From assembly GCA_016199015.1 (NCBI GenBank), contig JACQHN010000075.1:1-6481 (forward strand): a stretch of 6,481 nucleotides of DNA, written 5' to 3'. The position numbers were made by a program, and so were the translations under genes. Source of the DNA: Nitrospira defluvii (GTDB lineage: Bacteria; Nitrospirota; Nitrospiria; Nitrospirales; Nitrospiraceae). Position 1 is the first letter of the stretch. Every line of letters starts with the position of its first letter. Shown here piece by piece: positions 1 to 5,727 of the stretch. A model generated the notes under the pieces. The model did no database searches. It saw nothing but the letters and a program-made list of their open reading frames with translations, and was not told where the DNA came from.

Positions 1-715
1 GCGGCGGCTGGAACATCTGGTGTACACTGCAGTGGCCCTTCCACAAGATCAGCTTCGCCCGCTGAATCGCCTCCACCGAATTGCCGCCGCGCGGCATGTA
101 GGGATCCCACACAATCATCTGCTCGCGGGGAATCCCCATCTTATTGGCGGTATTGCGGCCGAGATGTTCGTCCGGGAAAAACAGGATCTTCTCCCGGCGC
201 GCCCAGCTCCATTCGATGACCTTCCGCGCGTTGGACGAGGTGCAGGTGAGCCCGCCATGTTCGCCGCAAAAGGCCTTGAGGACCGCAGCTGAATTCACAT
301 AGACCGCCGGCATAACCGTTTCTTCGACCGGAACCACTCGCCCCAGCGAGTCCCAGCACTGTTCGACTTGTTCGATTGCGGCCATGTCGGCCATGGAACA
401 GCCGGCCGCCATATCCGGCAGAATCACGGTTTGATTGGAACGGCTCAACACATCGGCGGTTTCGGCCATGAAATGCACACCGCAAAACACGACATAGGGC
501 CGATCGGATTTTTCTTCCGCCACCTGCGACAAGATCAGGGAATCGCCCCGGAAATCGGCATGCTGGATGACTTCGTCGCGCTGGTAGTTGTGCCCCAGGA
601 TCATCACCCGGTCGCCGAGCGTGCGTTTGGCCACACAGGTCCGTTCGAAGAGTTCTTCGGCAGACAGCGATTGATAGTCAGTGATGGGACGAGGAAGCGT
701 GGCGACCGTTTCCAC
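1..715 (-). CDS. nadA: Quinolinate synthase NadA, N-terminal 238 codons (3' end outside window)
   Basis: NadA is the cytoplasmic [4Fe-4S] enzyme of de novo NAD synthesis that condenses iminoaspartate with dihydroxyacetone phosphate to give quinolinate. The minus-strand frame is open from a GTG at 715 to the window edge. It carries family signatures: ILGHNYQRDEV (residues 39-49), FCGVHFMAETADVLS (77-91) with the first cluster cysteine C78, LPDMAAGCSMADM (99-111), YVNSAA (139-144), TCTSSNA (157-163) with the second cluster cysteine C158, FFPDEHLGRNTA (179-190) and WKGHCSVH (225-232). The third cluster cysteine would lie beyond the window. GTG was chosen because it leaves about 37 residues before the GHNYQ motif, usual for the family, and has AAAGG six bases upstream. 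ATG at residue 38 would cut into the conserved fold. It lies 29 bp downstream of the annotated toxin stop and probably has its own promoter. Family identity is near certain; the exact start is less so. Confidence 0.95.
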   Translation of the reverse strand, partial: METVATLPRPITDYQSLSAEELFERTCVAKRTLGDRVMILGHNYQRDEVIQHADFRGDSLILSQVAEEKSDRPYVVFCGVHFMAETADVLSRSNQTVILPDMAAGCSMADMAAIEQVEQCWDSLGRVVPVEETVMPAVYVNSAAVLKAFCGEHGGLTCTSSNARKVIEWSWARREKILFFPDEHLGRNTANKMGIPREQMIVWDPYMPRGGNSVEAIQRAKLILWKGHCSVHQMFQPP

Positions 716-744
716 CTGCAGCCTTTCGGTCGAATTGAGATACC

Positions 745-1131
745 CTAGATCACGAGCCGATATATAATGAATAATTCTACGACACCCCTTCTCACACAAT
801 CAATGAAATGACTGCCGAGAAAGAGGCTCTCTCCGCTAGCGAAGTTTCCAATATCCTGCCGACGGCGGCCGTGCGCAAGGGCCACCACCTGAATGGAGCC
901 ATTCACGACCCGGTAGACCAACTGGAAGGGAAAGCGATGAAAGAGATACCGGCGTGTCCCGTGCACAAATAGCGGCCAGCGTTCAGGAGCGAGAGAGATG
1001 GCTTCAATCCCGCCGTCAAGTTCAGCCAGAAACAAGTCCGCAGCGGACTGACTTTTTGCCTCATACCATTGCCGAGCAGCTTGGGCTTCCTCAACGGCGG
1101 CGGGATGAAAAACAACCGATAAACCCGGCAT
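745..1131 (-). CDS. RelE/ParE-family toxin with frameshifted, extended C-terminus
   Basis: This 128-residue product resembles the RelE/ParE toxin superfamily (ParE_toxin type). It has SVVFHPAAVEEAQAARQWYE (residues 5-24), FLAELDGGIEAI (34-45), APERWPLF (48-55), GTRRYLFHRFPFQLVYRV (58-75) and VVALAHGRRR (82-91). Family members usually end a few residues later with an RRPGYW-like motif. Here residues 92-128 do not resemble the family, but the neighbouring frame just after R91 reads GYWKLR and stops at 836-838. Adding one C near 857-860 would give a 98-residue toxin of normal length. A one-base deletion, or a sequencing error, has therefore replaced the conserved end by 37 unrelated residues running to TAG at 745-747. 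Its ATG shares one base with the antitoxin stop (TGATG), indicating translational coupling. Toxins of this fold are mRNA interferases or gyrase poisons; which applies here cannot be told. The present product may be inactive. Confidence 0.85.
   Translation of the reverse strand: MPGLSVVFHPAAVEEAQAARQWYEAKSQSAADLFLAELDGGIEAISLAPERWPLFVHGTRRYLFHRFPFQLVYRVVNGSIQVVALAHGRRRQDIGNFASGESLFLGSHFIDCVRRGVVELFIIYRLVI
774..803 (-). promoter_or_regulatory. Candidate sigma70 promoter for nadA
   Basis: On the minus strand TTGATT (798-803) and TAGAAT (774-779) are separated by 18 bp, in an AT-rich patch within GC-rich surroundings. Transcription would start near 767, giving a leader of about 50 nt before the nadA GTG. 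The element lies beyond the expected ancestral stop of the upstream toxin (836-838). It is therefore intergenic in the original arrangement and overlaps the toxin only because of the toxin's frameshifted tail. Judged by eye from consensus only. Confidence 0.4.
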
Positions 1132-1355
1132 CAGAGGCCGAGTATCTTTCGGCGGGCATCGCTCCAGGAAACGAGATGAGGGTGAGACGAATTGAGATCC
1201 TTTAGACGGCGGGCGATTTCCTGCTCCCAATCCTTTTCGGCGTCGGCATCAACGGTCGTATCCAGGCTGTCCAACAAGGAACCCGCCATTGCCGCACGGA
1301 CCTCGGGCGGAAGCTTCAAGGCCGCTTCTAACAATTTCGTCGCTTCAGAACCCAT
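1131..1355 (-). CDS. Antitoxin of the addiction-module family (Unstab_antitox-like)
   Basis: This 74-residue protein lies directly upstream of the RelE/ParE-like toxin and overlaps it by one base. It matches the small antitoxin family often called addiction module protein: LPPEVRAAMAGSLLDSLD (residues 15-32), DWEQEIARRLKDL (42-54) and LVSWSDARRKI (61-71), the last being the segment expected to bind the toxin. By family knowledge it would neutralise the toxin by direct binding and may repress the shared promoter. ATG at 1353-1355 was chosen over an in-frame TTG two codons upstream, because the conserved region starts right after it and the TTG offers no better ribosome-binding site. There is no clear Shine-Dalgarno sequence. 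The reading frame is intact, unlike that of its toxin partner. Confidence 0.85.
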   Translation of the reverse strand: MGSEATKLLEAALKLPPEVRAAMAGSLLDSLDTTVDADAEKDWEQEIARRLKDLNSSHPHLVSWSDARRKILGL

Positions 1356-1361
1356 GCGCAA

Positions 1362-1390
1362 ATTCTAGCAGAAGCAGTGGGAGCAGGAAA
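1362..1390 (-). promoter_or_regulatory. Candidate extended -10 promoter of the left TA operon
   Basis: On the minus strand TGCTAGAAT (1362-1370) is an extended -10 element ending only six bases before the antitoxin ATG. The hexamer 17 bp further upstream, TTTCCT (1385-1390), is a poor -35, which an extended -10 can tolerate. Transcription would start at or beside the ATG, giving a leaderless mRNA, consistent with the missing Shine-Dalgarno. Eye-based assignment only. Confidence 0.3.
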
Positions 1391-1470
1391 GTCTGTCCTG
1401 CGCGCCTGTGATTGGGCCTGGGTCGCGAAGCGTCATCAGCTCGCATGACACAGGGCCGCCATGGGGAAAG

Positions 1471-1683
1471 GGGCTAGAGCCTGGCAGGCAATTGGTCCGC
1501 CACAGACGCCTGCATGAGCACTCGACTAAGCCTTGCCCGCTCGCAGCCTGTCAACTCGCCGGCAACCGGCTCAGACAGGACAGGCTTCGCCGTTGCTTCC
1601 GGAGCGCAACGGCCGCGCGCAGCAGCAAGTCGGGTGTTCGCTCATGCAGTCAAAGGCAGACAATGTCCTGCCAGGCTCTACCC
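1471..1683. repeat. Long imperfect inverted repeat with branched hairpin apex
   Basis: The outer arms 1475-1494 and 1661-1680 match as inverted repeats at 18 of 20 positions, including 14 perfect bases (TAGAGCCTGGCAGG against CCTGCCAGGCTCTA). Further in, 1511-1519 (TGCATGAGC) pairs perfectly with 1640-1648, and 1520-1526 pairs with 1629-1635 with one G-T. At the apex are two local hairpins: 1545-1552 with 1579-1586 (AGCCTGTC/GACAGGCT), enclosing GCCGG-CAA-CCGGC (1558-1570), and 1589-1596 with 1606-1613 (GCCGTTGC/GCAACGGC). The arms share a midpoint near 1578. This could be a miniature inverted-repeat element (each arm begins with TA, as after IS630/mariner insertion), a REPIN-like repeat or a structured RNA. 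Weaker inverted similarity continues outside the arms. Confidence 0.75.
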
Positions 1684-1794
1684 AGAAAAAGGCAGCGAAT
1701 CGGCCGATGCTCGCTCAGCAGTGGGTCGCCACCGTCCAACAAGCGGAGAGGAAAAGAACGGGTGTAAAGCATGGCACATTCGCGGAGACAGATC

Positions 1795-1846
1795 CCTTTC
1801 CTAGTGATTCGCCTCATTCCGAGCGATGATTTTTTCTGAGGAAAGG
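1795..1846 (+). terminator. Inverted repeat with T-run, weak terminator candidate
   Basis: CCTTTCCT (1795-1802) and AGGAAAGG (1839-1846) are perfect inverted repeats. Inside them TCGC (1809-1812) can pair with GCGA (1823-1826), followed three bases later by six T (1830-1835). No plus-strand gene is seen upstream that needs a terminator. The inner stem is only four base pairs, so it may serve only to insulate ietA, or may be chance. Confidence 0.25.
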
Positions 1847-1921
1847 CGTATTCTGCCCGAGTATGATTGAGAGTAGTGTGCTCTTAGACTAATGAATGGG
1901 ACCGAGACTCGCCCAGGACTT

Positions 1922-1947
1922 TATAATTAAGTCAAGCTATCAATTAT
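1922..1947 (+). promoter_or_regulatory. Candidate -10 box and overlapping operator-like inverted repeat before ietA
   Basis: A perfect TATAAT (1922-1927) lies about 50 bp before the ietA ATG in an AT-rich stretch. The hexamer at the -35 distance (around 1899-1904, GGACCG) is poor. ATAATT (1923-1928) and AATTAT (1942-1947) form an inverted repeat with 13 bases between the arms, covering the -10 and the likely start site. That is where a repressor would bind, and autoregulation would be expected of a toxin-antitoxin-like operon. No good Shine-Dalgarno precedes ATG 1978. Confidence 0.3.
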
Positions 1948-1977
1948 TCACATTTAGGGATTCCTATACGTTCAACC

Positions 1978-3048
1978 ATGGCCAAGAGTGATCTTATTCT
2001 TTCACTTGTGCGAGCAGGCGCTACCGGCGACAAGTCTATGTTGCGATCAACGGTCGAAGCACTTGTGGCGGAAGAGCGTGCGAAGAGCCACCACAGTTTA
2101 GCTGACCGTCTTCAACGGGTACTTCAAACCGTCTCTGTTACATCCCAAGCATTTACCAATGGGCAACGGGTTCAGAGCAGCGGTCGCGACACAATTCTCG
2201 ATGTGACGCCGCGCGTTCGATTTGAAGATTTGATCTTAACCCTTCCCGCTCGTGCAGAGGGTGAGCAGCTTGTCGAGGAGCACATGCGTGCGGACGTGCT
2301 GCGAGCACACGGATACGAGCCACGCCATAAGGTTTTATTATCTGGACCTCCAGGCAACGGAAAGACATCTTATGCCGAGGCTGTAGCAGAAGCACTTGCT
2401 CTACCGTTTTTCATAGTTCGGTATGATGCACTCGTTGGCAGCTACCTCGGCGAAACTAACACCCGCCTCCGCACGCTTTTTGACTATGTTAGAACGCAGC
2501 CCTGTGTCCTATTCTTTGATGAGTTCGACTCAATTGGGAAGGAAAGGGGGGACACCCACGAAACTGGTGAAATCAAGCGTGTTGTCTCATTCTTGTTAAT
2601 GCAAATCGATCAGCTACCAAGCTACGTGCTGACAATTGCGGCGACAAATCATGCAGAACTCTTAGATCGTGCGGTGTGGCGACGCTTTCAATTGAGATTG
2701 GCGTTCCCAGCTCCTCAAGAAGATGAGATTTCAGTGTTTCTCTGCAAGATTATTGAATCTTGGCCAGAGAAACCAAGGATTTCAACCGGGATGTTGGCAG
2801 GCAGATTAGGCGCAATGTCTTATGCTGAGGCACGAGATTTCTGTCAAAACGTGCGTCGGCGTCACATTCTCGGATTAGACGAAATCAATATCGATACTGC
2901 CATTAATACGGAACTCGATTTGTGGGTTACTCGTGTTAAACCAGAGGTAACCAATGCCGATCGACCCCAGCAAGCCACTCCTCCGGCTAAGCATCAGCGA
3001 CCTACAACAACGACCAACCGGAAACCCAAGAATCCCACCGAGACCTGA
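1978..3048 (+). CDS. ietA: AAA+ ATPase of an IetAS-type system (antitoxin/regulator component)
   Basis: This 356-residue protein is a single-domain classical AAA+ ATPase after a roughly 110-residue helical N-terminus. Visible motifs are Walker A GPPGNGKT (123-130), a pore-loop-like segment GSYLGET (154-160) with aromatic-hydrophobic-Gly Y156-L157-G158, Walker B CVLFFDEFD (176-184, D181/E182), sensor 1 ATN (222-224), arginine fingers in RAVWRRF (231-237) and a sensor-2-like SYAEAR (281-286). It is followed by, and overlaps, an S8 protease gene. This pairing defines ietAS, in which IetA acts as the antitoxin for protease IetS; it is also reported as an antiphage pair. A hexameric ATPase that restrains or feeds the protease is inference. 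Residues beyond about 322 are a Pro/Thr/Lys-rich tail encoded inside the ietS overlap and look non-homologous. The ATG has no clear Shine-Dalgarno, but no better start is seen upstream. Confidence 0.85.
   Translation: MAKSDLILSLVRAGATGDKSMLRSTVEALVAEERAKSHHSLADRLQRVLQTVSVTSQAFTNGQRVQSSGRDTILDVTPRVRFEDLILTLPARAEGEQLVEEHMRADVLRAHGYEPRHKVLLSGPPGNGKTSYAEAVAEALALPFFIVRYDALVGSYLGETNTRLRTLFDYVRTQPCVLFFDEFDSIGKERGDTHETGEIKRVVSFLLMQIDQLPSYVLTIAATNHAELLDRAVWRRFQLRLAFPAPQEDEISVFLCKIIESWPEKPRISTGMLAGRLGAMSYAEARDFCQNVRRRHILGLDEINIDTAINTELDLWVTRVKPEVTNADRPQQATPPAKHQRPTTTTNRKPKNPTET
2944..2948 (+). promoter_or_regulatory. Ribosome-binding site deciding the ietS start
   Basis: GAGGT lies five bases before ATG 2954. 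A stop codon in the ietS frame (TAA, 2948-2950) sits directly upstream, so this ATG is the first possible start in that frame. The site makes the 95-bp overlap with ietA credible rather than an artefact of start choice. Confidence 0.7.
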
Positions 3049-5482
3049 ACGGTTTAGCGTAGATCGTCAACGATCAGTATTCGGCCCAAAGTTCGAACGG
3101 CTAGCCTCTGTTCTAGCACGAGACCAAACCGGCCTCGAGCTCCGAAGTGACCCAAGTGCGATAGCTCCGGAGCGTTTGCTCGTATTCGAGGTTAGGGGAT
3201 CAATTCAGCCATTCATCAATGCAATTAGACGCCTCCCCGGCTTAGAACTCATCGACGAGGAAGAACTGGAGGGTGACGAACAAGATAAAAAACCGACCTT
3301 ATACCTATTAGTGCCCGATGCGCAGGCACTGAGGAATATCTCGTCGCTATGGCATCGCTGGATACAGGGACAAGTTTTAGGAACCGGCTTCACACCGTGG
3401 CGTGATGTATTTTCAACATTAAGAGACATTCGACCATGGGGTCCTCAAGATAGGCTCATGACCGATGAGCGAAATATAATCGCTGAGGAGATTGCCGACA
3501 AAGATGACAGTGAACGAGTTCGGATTGAGATCGAACTTGTTTTTAGGGCACATGATGCGCGGGCCAGGGAGGCAGAAGCAGAGCTAAGTAATGCAATTGT
3601 TGCAGCTGAAGGGCAAGTCATTAGTCGTTGCCGTATTGCCGACATTGGTTATCACGCCATTTTGATTGAGCTACCTGTTGTTGCAGTAAGAAGTATCATC
3701 GAAATGTCACCCGCAAGCATTGCAGGTCTTGACCCAGTAATGCACATAAGGCCGCAAAGTTTGGCAACCTCAATAGACGTAGCCGGATCCGAAGACATTG
3801 AACCGGAAAATCTGCTGCCCATCGATCGCCCACCAATACTCGCTTTGCTTGACGGTGTTCCGGTCGCACAACATCCCCTTTTGCTCGGAGCGTTGGATGT
3901 CGAAGATCAATTCGGCTTGGAGCCTTCCGCTTTGGTATCTGATCGTCATCACGGCACCGCGATGGCATCGCTAATTGTCCGGGGCGATCGGAATAAGAAT
4001 GAGGAAGCGCTTGGGCGGCGCATCCACATGGTTCCTGTCCTCGGAGCAAACGATAGGTTCCCAGTGGATCGCCTAGTCATCGATATGATCTATCAAGCCG
4101 TAACCGCCATGCGACAGGGAGACGAGCCGTCCGCACCTGACATTTTGCTAATCAATCTTTCACTCGGTAACACCCGAAAGCCTTTTCACGGACAGATGTC
4201 AGCATGGGCAAGACTGATCGATCGCCTTTCGTATCGCTTTGGAATTCTTTTTATTATTAGCGCAGGAAATCATCGTGCCCCGTTTGACGTTCCGGGCTTT
4301 GCAACCTTCACGCAATTTGAAAGTTCAAGTGAAACCCAACGCGCAAGTGGAACAATCTCTGCGTTGGGCCAGCTGTTGTCAGAACGGCGTCTTTTATCAC
4401 CTGCTGAATCTGTTAACGGCGTGACAGTTGGTGCGGCCAATGTTGATGCTGTTTCACCGGCTGACCGACGACTTGCGAGAGGAAGCATCGATCCCTTTCC
4501 AAGCCTTACGACGTCAAACCCTTCGAGCGCGCTCGGCCCTGGTTTCGCGAATAGTGTAAAACCAGACATTCTGATGCCCGGATCCAGAGAACACGTAAGC
4601 TTTGTCACTACTGGATCCGCACTGTCGGTTAGGCCAAACGGACCAGCCCGTGCTCATGGGCTGAAAGTGGCTGCACCACCACGTAATGGAGTCGAAAGCG
4701 TTGAGCACTTCACCAACGGAACAAGTGCTGCAGCTGCCCTCGCATCCCGCGCTTGTCATCAGATCCATGACTCGCTTGAAGCTGCATATGGTGAGGAATT
4801 TACATCTCTCAGCCAGGCTCAGCGTGCCACGCTGCTGAAGGCTTTGTTGGTTCATACCGCTTCTTGGCCCCTGGTCACTTCTCAATTAATAAAAGAGGTC
4901 TTGGGCCCTGCGGATAATCGGCTGCATGTTCGTCAGAAAGATAACATCCGAAGATTTCTAGGTTACGGCTTCGTCGATGCCGATGCGGCCATCTCATGCA
5001 CCGAAGATCGAGCCACGTTTTGGGCCACTGGAAATCTCCCCAGGGAGCAAGCAGTCACGGTTCAAGTTCCAATACCCATTTGTATAAATGGTCAAGCAAG
5101 GCACCACGCACTGTTCGGAACATTGGCCTGGTTCACACCAGTTTTGCCAGGACGACAGTCTTATCGAGCTGTTCGCCTCACACTAACTGAGTCGGATGAA
5201 CTGTCTGCATTGCGAGTTGAATCTTCCAGGGTACAACCAGACCACAATCAAAGTCGCCGCGGTACGGTATTCTCACGTCGTTGGGAAGGGGCGGCGGCAC
5301 CGATAGTTGGTGCAAATCAAGTCGTAACATTGACCGTTCAACGAGAACCAGACCAAGGTTCCACAATCGATGAAGATATTCCGTTTGCAGTCGCAGTAAC
5401 ACTGACGATGCCTGGGATCGCACAGATCTACAATGAGGTACGAGCAAGACTCGCAATTGCTCCAAGAGTAGAGATCAGATGA
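2954..5482 (+). CDS. ietS: Large cytoplasmic S8 (subtilisin-like) serine protease of an IetAS-type system
   Basis: This 842-residue protein has a complete subtilase active site: Asp300 in LALLDGVP (296-303), His333 in HHGTAMAS (332-339), oxyanion Asn439 in ISAGNH (435-440) and Ser591 in FTNGTSAAA (586-594). It also has the substrate-binding segment INLSLG (400-405) and KPDILMPG (536-543). There is no signal peptide or membrane segment, so it should act in the cytoplasm, unlike most secreted subtilases. Residues 1-290 hold an N-terminal region with an acidic stretch (101-113) and a segment at about 189-268 that looks like an I9-type prodomain by pattern. Residues from about 680 form a beta-rich C-terminal domain ending in an IPFAVAVTL (809-817) and YNEVRARLAI (826-835) block. 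In IetAS the protease is the toxin, or in the antiphage context the effector, controlled by the ATPase. Its substrate is unknown. Confidence 0.88.
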   Translation: MPIDPSKPLLRLSISDLQQRPTGNPRIPPRPERFSVDRQRSVFGPKFERLASVLARDQTGLELRSDPSAIAPERLLVFEVRGSIQPFINAIRRLPGLELIDEEELEGDEQDKKPTLYLLVPDAQALRNISSLWHRWIQGQVLGTGFTPWRDVFSTLRDIRPWGPQDRLMTDERNIIAEEIADKDDSERVRIEIELVFRAHDARAREAEAELSNAIVAAEGQVISRCRIADIGYHAILIELPVVAVRSIIEMSPASIAGLDPVMHIRPQSLATSIDVAGSEDIEPENLLPIDRPPILALLDGVPVAQHPLLLGALDVEDQFGLEPSALVSDRHHGTAMASLIVRGDRNKNEEALGRRIHMVPVLGANDRFPVDRLVIDMIYQAVTAMRQGDEPSAPDILLINLSLGNTRKPFHGQMSAWARLIDRLSYRFGILFIISAGNHRAPFDVPGFATFTQFESSSETQRASGTISALGQLLSERRLLSPAESVNGVTVGAANVDAVSPADRRLARGSIDPFPSLTTSNPSSALGPGFANSVKPDILMPGSREHVSFVTTGSALSVRPNGPARAHGLKVAAPPRNGVESVEHFTNGTSAAAALASRACHQIHDSLEAAYGEEFTSLSQAQRATLLKALLVHTASWPLVTSQLIKEVLGPADNRLHVRQKDNIRRFLGYGFVDADAAISCTEDRATFWATGNLPREQAVTVQVPIPICINGQARHHALFGTLAWFTPVLPGRQSYRAVRLTLTESDELSALRVESSRVQPDHNQSRRGTVFSRRWEGAAAPIVGANQVVTLTVQREPDQGSTIDEDIPFAVAVTLTMPGIAQIYNEVRARLAIAPRVEIR

Positions 5483-5727
5483 CGGCCAGGAATAGTGCGA
5501 AAACCTAGAGACAGGTCGGAGTCTGAGAATCCAACATTCCGCGGTGCGTGGCGAACCTGCTCCTTCGTCATCCGTGAGGTGCCTCTCGCCACTGGCACGA
5601 ACCATTCAACATTGAGCATTCCTTCCCCTCACTCATCGCCCTCGCAGTGATGGATACGTCTCCGACTTTGCATTAGACTTGTTGCACTAGACTGATTCGA
5701 GAGCCACTCCAGATCAAAGGAACCACC
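5483..5727. other. Non-coding gap after ietS
   Basis: No supported gene is seen on either strand. A perfect 7-bp inverted repeat GTGGCGA/TCGCCAC (5548-5554 and 5586-5592) with inner ACCT/AGGT (5555-5558 and 5577-5580) could form a hairpin, but no T-run follows, so it is not a typical intrinsic terminator for ietAS. A tandem repeat occupies 5668-5695. A minus-strand open frame of 63 codons (5428-5619) overlaps the end of ietS and lacks recognisable motifs. Confidence 0.6.
5668..5695 (+). repeat. Two tandem 14-bp direct repeats upstream of the DUF1272 gene
   Basis: TTGCATTAGACTTG (5668-5681) is followed at once by TTGCACTAGACTGA (5682-5695); 11 of 14 positions match, including TTGCA and TAGACT in both. 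They lie 32 bp before the next gene's ATG, in its likely promoter region. They could be tandem regulator sites, or the worn end of an insertion sequence. Function not known. Confidence 0.55.

Larger units (their letters stand above)
1362..1977. other. Long non-coding gap holding a palindromic element and the ietA leader
   Basis: About 600 bases separate the divergent TA operon from ietA. Short open frames here (for example within 1408-1829 on the plus strand) have no recognisable motif, strongly skewed composition and no ribosome-binding site, so I call none of them. What the gap does hold is a long imperfect inverted repeat at 1471-1683, a smaller inverted repeat with a T-run at 1795-1846, and an AT-rich promoter-like leader from about 1880 to ietA. 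Confidence 0.7.

Noticed and set aside
1471..1683. Integron attC site
   Set aside because: The palindromic shape is suggestive, but the arm ends lack the RYYYAAC/GTTRRRY core sites and no integrase or cassette pattern is visible.
1408..1829. Overlapping plus-strand open frames of about 96-119 codons
   Set aside because: They lie over the inverted repeat, have Arg/Ser/Pro-skewed composition, no family motif and no ribosome-binding site; several frames are open together because of the GC-rich sequence.
2954..3050. Signal peptide on the S8 protease
   Set aside because: The N-terminus is polar and proline-rich with no hydrophobic core, so export is not supported.
5428..5619. Minus-strand 63-codon frame overlapping the end of ietS
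   Set aside because: Antisense to a well-supported gene, no recognisable domain and no good start signal.
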